A stretch of 64,000 nt of DNA from Nepenthes gracilis. Taxonomy: Eukaryota > Streptophyta > Magnoliopsida > Caryophyllales > Nepenthaceae. The stretch spans positions 9,389,379-9,453,378 of the forward strand of contig BSYO01000010.1 of the NCBI GenBank assembly GCA_033239525.1, written 5' to 3'. The notes beneath the pieces are model-generated. The model was not told the DNA's origin. It did not search any database and saw only the letters and a program-made list of their open reading frames with translations. This document shows, one piece after another, positions 1 to 13,667 of the stretch. The number at the start of each line of letters is the position of its first letter. Position 1 is the first letter of the stretch. The translations under genes were made by a program, and so were the position numbers.

Positions 1-1472
1 AACTTTATGAACGCGGGTACTCCGAATATTTGAAATTTGTTCACATATATTTTATATATATTATTTTACGGGTTTCGAAAATATTATTGGACGTGAATTG
101 TAATTTTATCCATATGTATGGTACATATGTTATTTTGTATATGCTCCAAAAATTATGTTGTGTGTGTTTATGATGGGATTTATCATCCAAAAGCTCTAAA
201 ATTAAGTTTGTCTTATGGTGGTAAGAATTTCTTACTTGTTCTAAGCTTTATGTTGATTCATAAATATAATTAAAAGCATGAGGAGACCTAAATTCATAAG
301 AAAATGATTATTTATATTTGTATCAAAGAATTATAAAAGTCCTACAAAGTATTTGAAGGAAACTCTACAATTTGTTATATCTGATGAACCGTCTTCTAGA
401 GGTGGAAGACTAAGTGGTAAGAATTAAGTGTGGAAGTTTCCTTAAGATAAGAAATTAAAACTCTAAAATCTGTTATCCGATATCCGTTATCTATCATCTG
501 TATCCGTTATTTGTTCCATCAATACTGGTATTTCCATCTATATCTGTGATTTGTTCCGTCAGTACCGGTATTGCCATCTATATTCGTTATCCATTCCGTC
601 AATACTGCTATTGCCATACTTACCAAAAAAAAAAATACTGCTATTGCCATCTGTATCCGTTATCTGTTCTGTCAGTATCGGTATTACCATTTGTATGTAT
701 TATCTATTTTATTAATATCGCTATTGCCATCTATATCTATAATCTGTTCCATTAGTATCAGTATTAATATCCGTATTTGCTTCTATATGATTCTATAGGC
801 AAAAAGGGAATCAGTAATTTGAATGTAATATCTGTATCTATAGGAAATCAGAAACAAGATATGGAAGTTATTCGTGTCTGAAAAGTGCATTTAATTATGC
901 CTCATATTTATGCATCACGTATTATAATTATGTTTCTCTTTTCTTGCATTATTTTGAATATATTGCTTATTGTTTTCGATTATTGTATATTGTTGAGCGT
1001 TTGGCTCACCTTTACTATTTTCTTTCCTTCAGATGAGTATGAGCTTATATCCAATGAGGTATTGTAGATGATTAGAAGTTGGTTAAGTTCCTGATCTTGT
1101 AAGATAACTTTGTGGACTTAGATTTATAATTTTATACCTTATGGAGTAACTTTGTATATTTTGAGATAGAGATATGCTTATATATTAATTATGTATAGAT
1201 AATTTAGTTTTTCTGTATATGATGGATGTATATACTTTCATATATTATTATGGTTTGTATTTTGGTACCTATTGGCATCTCTCTGTCCAACGTTATATCC
1301 GGAGACGCGACGTTAGAGTCACAAATATATTGTGGCGTTAGAATACTATGTTGGTTTTCATCGTATTATATATATGTTGTATAGGGATATTATACAGGTT
1401 TGTACTAATTTGACGGCCGTTTTATGGTCAAAACTCTGTCGAATTCTGGTTAGAAAAGCATGGTCTGTCACA
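1..1472 (+). mobile_element. LTR fragment, cut by the window edge
   Basis: This is the 3' part of an LTR in plus orientation. It has an acceptor-like site (GGCTCACC, pyrimidine tract, cag at 1,030-1,032, then atgag), a GGTACCTATTGGCATCTC box near 1,265, and a terminal ggtctgtcaca. It is the same family as the minus-strand solo LTR at 39,852-42,287: both share the 40-bp minisatellite and the last 100 bp. No primer site follows; the sequence right of it is the minus-strand inside of another element, so it is probably a solo or truncated LTR inserted there. The 5' end and any TSD are outside the window. Confidence 0.75.
480..770 (+). repeat. 40-bp minisatellite inside an LTR
   Basis: About seven degenerate copies of a 40-bp unit read roughly as tatctgttccgtcagtaccg followed by gtattgccatctatatccgt. 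One unit is interrupted by an A-run near 625. The reverse complement occurs as about 14 units at 40,555-41,140 in the related LTR, so the array length varies between family members. Short open frames here are by-products of the repeat. Confidence 0.85.
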
Positions 1473-2868
1473 CAATCCAAATGAGATGATTGAAAATTTA
1501 TCCTTCGTTCCTTGAAAGCTATTCTCACATATCTCATTCCAATAAATACCGATCACTTCTAAGATAGACGCTCCATGGACGCTACAATCCTTGAGGAATA
1601 CTTAACAGATAACTTACCGGATTCAACTAGACATAAGAAAACTGCACATCTTTGTGACATCAATCATGCTATCAAAAAATCCACATGCCCAACATAACAC
1701 TTCCTCCAACTAAACTCACATTCTTTTCCCAAATGAGCATACGATTAACTACCTTTCACAATTCATGATACAGTCCTCAAACTGGGTTCATACACCCCAA
1801 TAATTCTTTGAATTCATTGATAAGGCTTCACAAAAATTGACCTAAATATAGCTGAAAGATCTAATCTATAAAATTCACAAAAAATATCGACGAAAACACA
1901 AACCCAAAAAGTATTACCGAAACTAGTAATGATTGTGTCTTTATTCTAAAGGCTGTTGCAGGCACAACTCTTGATTATTTATAATAGACAACACTCGGGA
2001 TACAGATTGATCTTAGAAAATACCAATCTCTCACAATAGATAAAATAAATCACTTATTTATTTTCCAATGCCTACTTATCAAATCATTCATCTCCTAAAC
2101 AACCTAAATTTTTAATCATTTACATATAACCTTATCAATTCATCTTACTCACCCCAAGGGCACCAAAGCATTCTATGGCAAGCACTCAGCTAGTGCCTCA
2201 ATGATTTAATGTAAGGTCCTCAAAATTTGTGCCGATCCTGGCACAACCTCAATGGCTACCTCAATTTTTTGATCAAAAGATAAGCCAAGCTAATCTCTTT
2301 CTCCAAGAAACATCCTCGAATTCTTACATAGCCGAAAAGTCCGTAATGACCATAAAATGACTCATGGATTGGTCATATATGCTAAATAAACTCGACACAT
2401 ATCCTCATGAAATAACTTGCAGGAAAAATGTTACTAATTTCGCTACCACTCAATCAACTTTACCTCATACTCAATTTCACAACCCGATTACAAAATATAA
2501 TATCCTTACTGACACAATTCATACTAGCATGGTGACTAACCAACCAAATCCCCCCCCAATATCATATCAAAGCTCGCACCATAAAAGAAATCAAATCAAC
2601 CTAACCAATCATGTCTACAGACCTAAGAAAATGTCGTAGGCATTGATTTAACCAGTACAAAGTCTATGATCCTCAAATAAATGAATAAACTTAGGAAACA
2701 CATATGAGAATATAAATTCTGAATCCAAAATAATACACGTACTAAAATGTCAAAATTTGAAAATCTTACCTTTCATCACGGCAGTTGACACCTCTGTACC
2801 TTGTGTCATCACTACAAAACCTCGATCTAAGGCACTGGACTTCTTCACTATTTGACCCATCTGATAAG

Positions 2869-2910
2869 ACAATCCTTTATCATGTAGCTGAATTGTCCAT
2901 ATTTGAAACA
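2869..2910 (-). pseudogene. Gag CCHC zinc-knuckle fossil
   Basis: On the minus strand the 14 codons read C-F-K-Y-G-Q-F-S-Y-M-I-K-D-C. This keeps the retroviral C-X2-C-X4-H-X4-C spacing, but the second Cys and the His are both Tyr, as G-to-A or C-to-T changes would produce. The same block is found at 13,626, 25,495 and 48,602. It identifies the surrounding DNA as gag. Confidence 0.7.
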
Positions 2911-3560
2911 TGTTCTCAAAAAACCTCATCAAAAATATTTATCCATAAAAACACCCATGAACAGATTCCATGATATCTCTTTATCCTCCAAACCCATGAC
3001 CCTTTTCTCATCAACCACTCATGGTTGGCTTCACCTTCTAATTTATATAAGACAAACATTACCTTGTTTCCTTGTGATCATTGGATTACCACAAATACCA
3101 TTTTAATTTTCAGGATCTATATTTTAACTTCTACAGGACCCGTGCAACCCAAAAATTCAAGCACTGGATCATTAATAAATTGATCATAAATAAACATCGT
3201 TGGATTCACTAACTCTAAAATTGACTCTAAGTTATGCTGACCTCAAGCCACCGATCCATCCCATCCATCATACTTGCCATGCTATTCAAGCATCCCCCTT
3301 TTTTTCTAGTTCGGGCAAGTACTTAGTCCATCATAGTTTCCACATCCTATCACCTCTTAATCCCATCGCCAACATTTAATAATCGGTTTGGATCATCCTC
3401 TCTTAACAAGTTAATCGACTCAACACCTCAACCCAGAATAAATCAAACCTATACTTTAAATTAAAATCAATCAAACTTAGACCTCAAATCAATATCAACC
3501 AACTCAAACCTTAAATTGATATCGATCAAATTTTGACCTTAAGACATCTCCTTACAACTT

Positions 3561-3572
3561 CTCTGATACCAA
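3561..3572 (-). other. Primer-binding site (tRNA-iMet type)
   Basis: The minus strand reads ttggtatcagag, the standard plant iMet-type primer site, one base from the LTR end at 3,574. It fixes the orientation of the element at 1,473-5,300. Confidence 0.85.
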
Positions 3573-3573
3573 T

Positions 3574-5300
3574 TGAGACAGACCGAATAAACTAAATACC
3601 ACATATACATAATATCCGTTAAAATCTAAATACAAATCACAGTAATAATAAACCATACATATAAACCAAGCATGCACAGGACCCAAAAATATGCCACCAT
3701 ATCGGTGGCTCCAACACCAACCCAAATATACGATATCGGACCTTTAGTAAAGAAAGATGCATGTAAAAATATCAATTCAATATATACATGCATATCCAAC
3801 CATATTGCAAAAGCAAAAACATTTCCTTAACAAACTTTCTTCAACCTAAACAACATGAAATATACTGTTTCACTTCCTCAGAATAATCCAACATGTAAAT
3901 AACTATCCTGTCCATAATCAAATACAAAACCAATAGCTCCAGACAACACAAAATATCACGCGGGATAACAACATCACCCGAAAACCCATAATACAACAAA
4001 AATCATGCCAAGAAACTAAACTAACTAATCTACAATAAACAACACAACCTAAATTTGACCAAAAATATAATAATACATAAACAATAGAACCATCAAGACT
4101 AAACCTTCCAAATCTCCAATCTTGCTTGGCGTGGAAGAACTTCTGTATCTCCTGCTCATCTAAAGGTTAGTAAAAATAGTAAAAAAGTGAGCTGAATTCT
4201 CAATAAGATACAAATATAAATAAAGACAAATAAAGTATATTTAAAATAAATTGAAGAAATGGAATAAGATCATAATGCAGATACATAAGCATAAAATATG
4301 ATTGAATACATTTTCGAAACACGTTTAACGTTTCATATTTATTCTGATTCCATTAGTTTTCAAATCATGCAGGAATTTCTTTATCTTTAGGGACCAGAAC
4401 TAGTAAGCCTTACCAACTAATAGAGCAGTCAAATGAGAAATGAAATATGTATGCTTTCACACATTCTAAGGCACTACCCACACAGTTTAATACGCCGTGG
4501 CAAGCGTTATATCTTTAACCCGAATATACTGGGCCTTATAACTTGTTGCCACCAAAAGTTCCCTCCTGACCCAGGGGCATTTCTTGATCTACCACTGTCA
4601 TATCTTAAGGTAAGTCAAGGAATATCACCTTCTGAAATAAAATGTTGGTCAAATTTCTTAATTTCTTTTTATATTTTATTTGAAAAGTCTACACAAATTG
4701 ACATAATCCATTTTCTTTGATTTTCTCACACCAAGAGAAAATACCAATAATAGATAACAAATTATAGAGTTCCAAATTACTTGATTAAATACAAATTTTA
4801 TATTCTTTTGAACTTATATAGATACATATTTCATATTTTCATATTCCTTTGGATACAGATACATATTTTTATATTCTTATTAACTTAAATCTTAAACTTT
4901 AACAGATGATTTTCCATAAAATATAGATATGTAGATAATCATAGACATATTTGAAGATATAAAACAGGAACCAAATACTAAAAAAAATAACATACAAATT
5001 ATGATATATTTTATCCTCAAATTTTCATAAACCAAATTTGAATTTAGGGTTTGGGGTTTCAAATAATATCAGGAATTTCCACAAAATATGAAAAATGGGC
5101 AATTTTCATAATATTGATCTATATACTTAACATACGAGACATTTTTGAAAGGAAATTCGGACATGTCAAGAACTTAACATAGTTACCCGGACATGTGTAG
5201 CATCGTATACAAAATACAAGTGATAAAACATCATAATACTTGAAATCATGGCATGCATGGGGTTAGAGTTTCTGATTTAACACCACATTTAACTTAAACT
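3574..5300 (-). mobile_element. 5' LTR of a minus-strand element (degenerate, incomplete)
   Basis: The LTR begins at 3,574 (minus-strand end ...ggtctgtctca) beside the primer site. Reading minus, an acceptor-like site is at 4,155-4,200 (gagctcac, T-rich tract, tttag, then atgagc), and the block around 4,390-4,430 matches the 'ctagtaaggctta' block of the other LTRs. The expected LTR start (tgtaagg on the minus strand) is missing. The right limit is only an estimate, because similarity fades between about 5,250 and 5,550. Confidence 0.55.
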
Positions 5301-7408
5301 TTGAAATCGAAAGAGAAATCGGCATGTATTCACGATTTTCACACATGTACTTCAAAATCAGAATACTCAGAAGGACATCTGAACAAGAATTTAATCTTAA
5401 CAAGAGAGAATATACTTAGAAGGACATTTCACTTAAATATGTATTCACAATTTAACACATATGCACATTTAACACATGAATATTTTAAAATCTAATCTTA
5501 GATAGACATTTAGACAAGAATACTTAGAAGAAATGGTTAGAGATGAGTAACAAGAGAAAGAAAAGATCCCTTGACTATATTATGTTGTTGCTAGTCAGGA
5601 CATTTTTCCAAGCAATGTAAAGCTTGGCACTAAAGATGATAGACTCAGAGCCCAGATGAAGTTTACACCATTCCTGATCAAGAGGTGCAGCCTTTGTCTC
5701 ATACCAACTGAGGTAGTAAACATATCTTAGGTGTTGTATCCTACAATGGTTAGGATTTAGTTCAACATATTTTGTGACCTTTGCATTCTTTCTTTTACTT
5801 TATGTATCATTTAAAGACCGTTCTAAGACTTTGAGACCTTGCATGAGTAGTATCCATTCCAAACAATAGAAGTTATTTATCTAGTGTTAATCATAAGCAC
5901 TTAAGAGTATATATATCTATAAGGTTAGTGGGATCCATTAAATAATTATTCAGTATAAGTGTATAATGCCCGGGAAGATAGTCTGTGATCGCGAACATCC
6001 TTTATAATTTGACCCCTCATTGAAAAGGTTGTGCAACATTTTAGGCAGCATTATGAGTATCTGGGACATTAGGGATTGCTTTGAGAATACAAAAAAAAAA
6101 GAATTTAAGAATTGTCTGTCAAAATTTGAGGTGTATATTTGAATGATCAACTATATAATCTAAAATTTAGGTTAAAGGATGGCAAGTTTAGATGGTTTTA
6201 TTTAAGTATTAAGTATGTTTATAAATTTATCAATAGTCATAGCAATTGTCAATTGGACTTGCCCCTATTAGAGCCCTAAGATTGGAGTTTCATGGATCTT
6301 GGTTGTTATTTCTAGCTAATTGAAAGAGTTTGTCAATACTTTTATTTATAATTCTTAGATTGTGCTCATCTATTATTTGGAAAGATAAAGTTTTGATTTC
6401 AATTAGTTGGATCGAGAAAAATTAAAATGATCAATCCATGCTCTAGATCAATGATAATTATAATTTTGGGTCTTGCGACTTAGAAATCTAATTTTTAGGA
6501 GTTATCATTTTTTGAAGAATTTAGTCTAAGTTAGAAAGTGAAATGAATTATCAAAATGAGATAAAGGATGGTATAGACGAACCCACTAGTGGAATTTAAA
6601 TTAGAGATGGTTATTGTATGAGTTGGAAGATGATAGTATTAGTTAAAGGTTATAAAAATAACTATAACTTTGGATTGCATCCTTTAAGGGCTATATGATA
6701 TGCAACTTTAAAGTTCTATCAGGTTATGATGCATTATTAAAATGTAATGACAATCAAGAGTATGTTGGTAAGGAGTAACCATCAATTTATAATGGATACA
6801 TTTGAAGATTGATAATTCATTGATTCATAGATAATTTTGGATGGTTGTACTTTAATGATGAACTATATTAAGGATTCATAGAATTTAATAAGAGCATTTG
6901 ATATTGTACGATTAAGGATGGCTTGTAGAGTTGACCTATATGGGACAATTAACAGTAGGTTGAGGTTGTAGAACGATTTAAGTTTTGATCGATGACATCA
7001 TTATTGAGGCCGATCACATGATGCAATGAAATGGGATGCTAGTGCTTCAATTAATGATTCAAGTTATCGACCATAATTTTACTGGAGTTGTATTGGGAGG
7101 ATAAGTTTAAGCATGATTGTTATAAGTGGGTAATGTAATTATTAGTTGATTGTGAGGACATTGGGATCAAAAAGATTGTGGACTTGACTTGTACAAATAT
7201 TAGGTAATGAGAGACTCTTTTAATAATAATATTTCAGTAGTGTGTGTATGACCTATTGCATGTTGAAATTATTTGCCGTTGGTTTTGAAGGGAGTAAAGG
7301 TTTAATGAATATTTGATTCGAATAGAGATGGTTCTTTATGTAAACGTATCAGCAATTATTTGAGTATCAAGACCTATATTTTGATAACAAAATTCTTTTA
7401 AAGGGGAT
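5301..7408 (+). pseudogene. Degenerate retroelement interior (plus strand)
   Basis: No open frame of note. The assignment rests on the right end: a gypsy-type tail (aacaaaattcttttaaa then ggggat) serving as a polypurine tract directly before an LTR start at 7,409. The interior has no readable protein motif. The first few hundred bases could belong to the neighbouring LTR or to unrelated DNA. Confidence 0.4.
7391..7408 (+). other. Polypurine tract
   Basis: aattcttttaaaggggat directly precedes tgtaacaccctga, the usual plant gypsy arrangement. Confidence 0.6.
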
Positions 7409-7656
7409 TGTAACACCCTGATATTTTAACTTGGATTATATAGTTATTAATTTAATACAGTAATAAATAATAAAACATATTGATATAATAAATATTATTA
7501 AGAATAATTGATATTGAATAATTAATAATAAATGACAAATAATAATAATAATAAATGAAAATAATAATAGATATAAATAAAAATCAATAATAATTAGTAA
7601 TAAATAATAGTATTATTAATGAATAATAATAAATGATATCATAATAAATATTAATA

Positions 7657-7692
<36 letters not shown>

Positions 7693-8176
7693 TGATAGGG
7701 ACACCAGTAGCAGGCTGATCCACAGGAGAAAACGGCCCAAATCCAGCAGTGGCCCATTTTTACCTAGGATAATCAAGCTGCTGTTGACCGGCGGAGTAGC
7801 AAGGGGGTCGGCAGTGGCCCAAGATCAACGAAGGTTCATCTAAGCTCAGGATGGTCAATGATGCCATTGACCGAAGAAGTGGTATGTAAGCCGGCAATGA
7901 CCTAGGATGAACGCGGCCCATGCCTAAAGATTCCCATGCGGTCGTTTTTCCTAATTTCTTGCATCTCCAAGAAGGCAATCTTTATTGTAACGATAACCTC
8001 CATAATCGAAGCACACCCTGGAAGAAAGGCGTCAGAATCCACATGCAATCTGCAAGAAAACCCTAACGGTTGCCATGTGCAAAAGGAAAGAGATCCACCT
8101 CCTTAACCATTACAGCTAGGAATGGTGCTTATGCCTGTGCAGAAAGGAAACAATTCTCCACACAGAGGACGAGAAT
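7409..8176 (+). mobile_element. LTR start (tgtaacaccctg), interrupted by element B
   Basis: The LTR head begins at 7,409 after a polypurine tract. It contains a long AAT/AATA-rich stretch and then a mixed-composition part up to 8,176, where element B begins. The continuation right of B was not identified with confidence; 18,615-19,249, which has a TATA box, is a candidate. Confidence 0.5.
7447..7692. repeat. AAT-rich microsatellite
   Basis: Interrupted AAT/AATA repeats, ending in about 13 uninterrupted AAT units at 7,653-7,692. Confidence 0.9.
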
Positions 8177-9770
8177 TGTAAGGTATCGATTTTAAGAACG
8201 TAGTAAATATGAGTCATTAAGTAAAAATAAGTTAATTGAGGTCTAAGGGCACCAGAGGAAGTAGATCAAAGGACCGAAGACCCAGAATTGGTAGAATTGA
8301 GAATCGGCGTTATAATCTCAAAATATTAATCCGTAAATATGATTCGAGTTTTAAATGATGATAATCTCAGCTATTAAATTAATATAATCACAATTAAGCT
8401 CGAGGTATGTCGGAAAGATATGTTTCGGTGTCAGAATTAGGTAGCGGTATCGGGCGGATTACTCGGCGTGCAGCCCAATAGGCAGCAAATCCAGTGCTAG
8501 CACACCTACTACGCGTCGTGGATGGCGCTCGAGCACTGGTCCACATAAAAGCTGCATGCGAGCTTTTAATTGTTGCTGCGATGCGGTTTTTGGGAAGAAG
8601 GTAAGCAGAGGGTTCAGGTAGAGAGAGAGGGAGGGAGGGAGAAGAGAGAGAAAGGAGCAAACAAAGGCTCTCGGGTTCGATTCCAACTTCGAGCTAGTTG
8701 GAGAAATCGTAGATCGGGATGAGAAAAGTGCACCTATACCATTTTCTTTCGTTCTTTTTTATTTACGTTTGATTCCCTTTGAGTATTATTGTCCTGTACC
8801 TGATCAGTGTATGTATTTGTAATACTCATGGCTTAATTATACGTATATATGAATTTCATGTCCAAATTTGTAGAAATTGACCGATTTTCACACTAAAACC
8901 CTAACCCCGAGCTCGGGTGGTTTCGGCCTCTGATTTTTGGGGCTTCTGCATAAATTGGGTCTAACATATTATTACCCATATCCTATATAAGTTAATTTAT
9001 CGATTGGATATCAAATTTAGTAGTTTTATGTGGATTTTTGTTCATCGGAACCCTAATTCACGCCCGGACCTCGTTTAAGTATTTATTTCGAGTTTTATGC
9101 ATAAATTAGCTTGAGATTATGATTATCCGTGTCTTGAATTTGGTAATTTACCCATTGGATGTCCAAATTTTTTAGAATCGTCCGATATGCACAATCAAGT
9201 ACTGTCCACATGCAGGTACCGTTCACCCGAGCCCCTATGGTAAATTTTACATATTTTTTGCATTGTTTAATTGTTAAATTAAGTTGCATATATATTTACA
9301 TGTGTTTAATTGCACATTTCAAAAAATATATTCGTTAACCAATTGTGAAGGAAATGTTACTCGAAAACCTCTAAAGTTATAATTGCCTCTCAATAGTAAG
9401 AATTTCTATTCTTTCCTATGTTTATGATATTCGTTTATGCAAATTAGATCATAAGAAGATTTAAATCCAAAAAAAAGATAAAAATTGTGTAAGTATTTGG
9501 AGGAAAATTCTACAATTTGGTATATGATTGATTGGTTCTCCTGGATAGTGAAAATTGTGAAAGAAGTATGATAGACCTTCCCTCAAAAGAATAAGAAATC
9601 ATGAAACTTGGACCACGGATTCATATTTAAAAAGGTAATACCCCTTGACATGCCATTGGTATGACAATAGAGACTTAATGATTGTCCTGACCATATATTA
9701 TAGCAAGTGATACTCTTGGTAAACCTTAGGATATTACTGTGGAAGGACGAGGATGCCTCTAGACCCTGAG

Positions 9771-11858
9771 TGTGAGATCCTAATCCTGGAATATGATAAT
9801 TATAGAGTAATTATGTTAATAAAAATCATATTTGGGCTTAAATATAGTGAAAATTTTGACATTGAAACAAAATAAGACGAAATGGACCAAAGGAGCGCTG
9901 GGCACTCGACCACTGCTTGAGCACCCCTCGAGCACAAAAATGTAAAAGTTATGCTCGAGGGTGCACCCGAGACAAGGCGGGAGCGGTCCCTGCTACGAGT
10001 AGTGCACTCAAGCACCGCTTGACCGGCACTCAAGCACCAGTCACATAGACCCGCACGTGACTTCTTCCCTTCGTGTTTTAAAAGGGAAGATTGAGGCTAG
10101 GAGCTTCATTCTCAACAGAGTCAACGACAGAACGAGAGGAGAAGAGGAGAGGAAGGAGAGGGAAGAGAAAAGGAAGGGAAAAATCTGCCATTTAACTTCG
10201 ATTAGAGTAATAGTAACTGTAGATCAAACTCTGACAAGTGTATTTCGGACGTTATTTACTATTTTTATAGTATTTTAATATCTAAAAAATAGTATTTATG
10301 CTTTAAATCCATAGTTGTGCATGTTTACAGTAAATAATGCCTATTTCTCCTGATTAGTTGGACAGATTTTGTATTTACTAGTATATACTGCTAAATATAC
10401 ATTAGATTTCATGTAAATACATGTGTTTGGTGTTCGTTTATGGTCCGAAAGTTTTGGCAAAACCCTGAGTACGAAAATGAAGGAATTTAACTATTTTAAT
10501 CCAAAATTTCTGTTATGTAAAAGTTAATATGTAACGAAACATTGTCCACGATGTGAATTATGTCTGAAAAATTTACACTAATTTATACTATTAATCTGTA
10601 AAAGTCAATTTCTGAAGCTAAATTGAAGGGTTAACGGTGATATTTCTAACTAAATTCTGAAACCTAATCTGACATAAGTTAAGGAAAATATTTCTGATAC
10701 TATTAATTAAGACCCATGACTGATATACAGTTAGGTTAGGTTCTCTGACATGCCCTAGAACGTTATAGTGGTAATCGAAGATAACTTTATCCATAGAGTT
10801 ACACATGGTCCGCCATTCCTCAGGGCGTTAACCTAGAGGATAGTTACTATTACTGGCCAGTATTACTGTATCGAATCTCGCAAGAAGGGATGTCTCACGG
10901 GAAGAGACAGTTGTTACTGGCCTTGGATTGTATGGGGTGAACATAATCTATCATCGATTATTCACCCTCTCTGCTAGTAGAGTCAACTAGTTGGGTCCTT
11001 TATTGATAGAAAAGGAGTTTTCTATATTTTATAGAGTTGAGATCGATTTCTACTTTCTGAAGAATGCTTTACTGATTTATTATTAACGAAGTATGATTAC
11101 ACTAATTTCTGATTTTCAAAGTTTAATTATTATCGAATTATGCTTTCTCTGTTTTCCATGTAGTGTTCTGCCCCTGAACATTTTCATGCTATAATATATC
11201 TACATAACTTTTCTACATAATAGGATTCACTGCATGTTTTTATATACTTTGTTAGATTTTGACTCACTATTTTACAATTTTTTCTCTCCAGATGAGACAG
11301 TAGAGCTTGTACCAGATAAGAAGGAACAGCTAAAGCTCAGTCTGAAAATCTTGAGAGATTTAAAGTATTTTAGAGATCTTGAAAAGAGACAGTTGAATTG
11401 TAAAGACCTTATTTTTTATATAGTATTTTGTATATGGATCTTATGTATATGGATTCTTGTATATAGAATGAATGTGATGCATGTGATGAAATAGAAAATT
11501 ATGCTTCCGTAGGTTTATAGTTCTACTTCCGCTATATGTTTTCTGAATTCTGTACAGGTCTTAGATGATATCTCAATTCTGAACTGTTAGTATAGTGGAT
11601 AGAAAACATAAAATGTAAGCCATACAGAATTATACGGCATCTGTGATCCTATGTTTGAAATAAGAATTCCTGTTGATAGATATGATGATGTTATTATGTA
11701 TGTTGCAGGTTATAAACAGGAATTGTATTTTAGTTTAGCCCAATTTTAGAAAAAACTCTGTCTATTTTTCCTTAAAACTTCAGGTTTTTAATTGAGCTTA
11801 AACTTTTATTTTCTGTAATAACAAAATATTCTAAGGACAAAAAAAACATTCCGTCACA
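9771..11858 (+). mobile_element. Solo LTR nested in B's 5' LTR
   Basis: Starts tgtgagatcctaatcc and ends cattccgtcaca. The flanks are ctgag (9,766-9,770) and ccggg (11,859-11,863). They differ at two positions, but removing the insert restores the sequence seen uninterrupted at 17,755-17,770 in B's other LTR. It carries CTCGAG boxes near 9,930-9,960, a ttttaaaag TATA-like site near 10,077, a GA tract at 10,130-10,180, a donor-like site (now acaagtg, broken) near 10,232, a hairpin block at 10,775-10,830 and an acceptor at 11,261-11,291. Confidence 0.8.
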
Positions 11859-12762
11859 CCGGGGGACATGGGGCATATGTGTATAGCCTATCTACAGGCA
11901 TGATATATAGATGGCCCGCCTTTGGATTGATAATAGGAGGTTATGCCCTTAGGTCATCTGGATGATATGACCCTCTCATCATTCTCCCACACCTTTAGCT
12001 AGTAAAGCTTATTGGCCCTGATCCGTAAATATAAGTCATTATGCATAATTTACATCCCAAAGAGAAGATGGATAAAAGGTTAAAAGTTAATTGTGTTTTA
12101 AAAGCATTTTTGATCATGTCTTATGTTTATGTATCATCGTTATACTCATATATCCCTCTTCTACCTTATTTTGCTTATATTGTTTATTGTTTTGATTATA
12201 TTACACTTGCTAAGCTTTTGGCTCACCCTTACTTCTCATTATTTCCAGATTAGCATAGCTCTGTTATACCCAATGGGACAGCATAGAGATTTGAAGTGGA
12301 CTAGGCTTTGAATTTGGGAGATCGTATCGAAGACTTATAATTTGTAGCTTTATATATGTAATGGAAAATTTGTATACACTTATATTTCTTTTGAAAATCT
12401 TAATGCACATTATACATATAACTGATGATTAGATAGTTTAGTTTTCACTGTATTTGAATTTATTATACTTTCACATATTATTATAGTTTATAATAGGTAC
12501 CTAGTAGCATCTCTCTTTGGCCAATGTTGTGTTTAGATACACAGTGTTGGAACCACAAATAATATGTGGCAAATGGATCTCGTGAGGAATTATTGTTGTG
12601 CTGTGTGGTTTGTGAGTTGTTATTGTATGTTGTCGAGATGAGGCATTATTTGGATATATTTTATTTTATATAGGAGATTGTACAGGTTTTTGTATTAGTT
12701 TGACGACTGTATTACAGATAAAACTCTGCTAGTTTTTTAACAAAAAATACGGTCTGTTACAG

Positions 12763-12774
12763 TTGGTATCATAG
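12763..12774 (+). other. Primer-binding site of element B
   Basis: ttggtatcatag, one mismatch from the iMet-type primer site, one base after the LTR end at 12,761. Confidence 0.8.
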
Positions 12775-13625
12775 AAAAAGAGATGCCATGGGCTTGATTT
12801 GAATCGTATGCAGAAGATCATGATAGATTAAGATTGATTGAATAAGTGGATCTAGGCATAGGAAAAATTAAGTTAGATTGGATAGTTCTAATTATCCTGG
12901 TTGGCTAGCTTAGGCTTGAACTAAGAGTTAGAGAATGAGTTTGCTTGTCCAGCTTATGCATTCCAGTTAGTGTCTTAAGAGCGACCCAACCCGTATTGTT
13001 TCTATTTTAGAAGGGTATTAGCATTGGCTCTTGGACGAGGGTTTACTCGTGGTAGTGGTCGACCATAAGGTTGAGAGGAACTGTAGGGAGACACCTTGAG
13101 GCTTAAATTTGATTGGTGTCGATTTGGTACTTGAATTGATTGGTATTGATTTGAGGCCTAAGTTAATTGCTTTTGGGTCAAAGTTTAGATTTGATAGACC
13201 TTGGGTTGAGATCCTCGAGATAGTAATTTTCTAAGAAGGGATGTTTGAATAGAATGATCAAGCATAATGGATAGGGTGGAATTAATGGCTTGAGGTAAGA
13301 ATAACTTAGAGTCAATTCTGGTGTAACGGGTCCTAGGATGTCGATTCATAATCGATTTGAAGATGCTTAAGTGTCCAAACTTTTAGGTAGCTCAGATCCT
13401 ATAAAGGTTGAGATGTGAATCCTACGAATTAAGATGATATTACGGTGATCCAATGTTTGGAACAAAATAAGGTAATGTCATCCCGGTTTGATAGGAGGTG
13501 AAATCGATCTCAGGTGGTTGACGTGAAAAAAGGTCATAGGTCTCGAGGATAAAGAGATATCATCGGATATATTCATGGATGCTTTTATGGATGAATGTCT
13601 TGTTTCATTGGGATTTTTGGGAGCA

Positions 13626-13667
13626 TACTTCAAGTGTGGATAGTTCGACTACATGATTAAGGATTGC
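13626..13667 (+). pseudogene. Gag zinc-knuckle fossil in B
   Basis: The codons read Y-F-K-C-G-stop-F-D-Y-M-I-K-D-C. The spacing is C-X2-C-X4-H-X4-C, with the first Cys and the His changed to Tyr and a TAG in the loop. The same TAG is present in element A (48,602-48,643). Confidence 0.7.

Larger units (their letters stand above)
1473..3573 (-). pseudogene. Decayed gag-pol interior of a Ty3/gypsy element (5' part)
   Basis: Read on the minus strand, this region starts with a primer site at 3,561-3,572 and runs through decayed gag and protease. It matches the interiors of B (12,762-16,183) and A (45,487-49,428) along its length, for example 1,540-1,490 with 14,720-14,760. A zinc-knuckle fossil lies at 2,869-2,910, and a protease fossil (a DSE where DSG is expected, in LDSEFIF) near 2,690-2,740. 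Stops and frameshifts are frequent. The left end is cut where the LTR ending at 1,472 sits. Nothing here could make a protein. Confidence 0.7.
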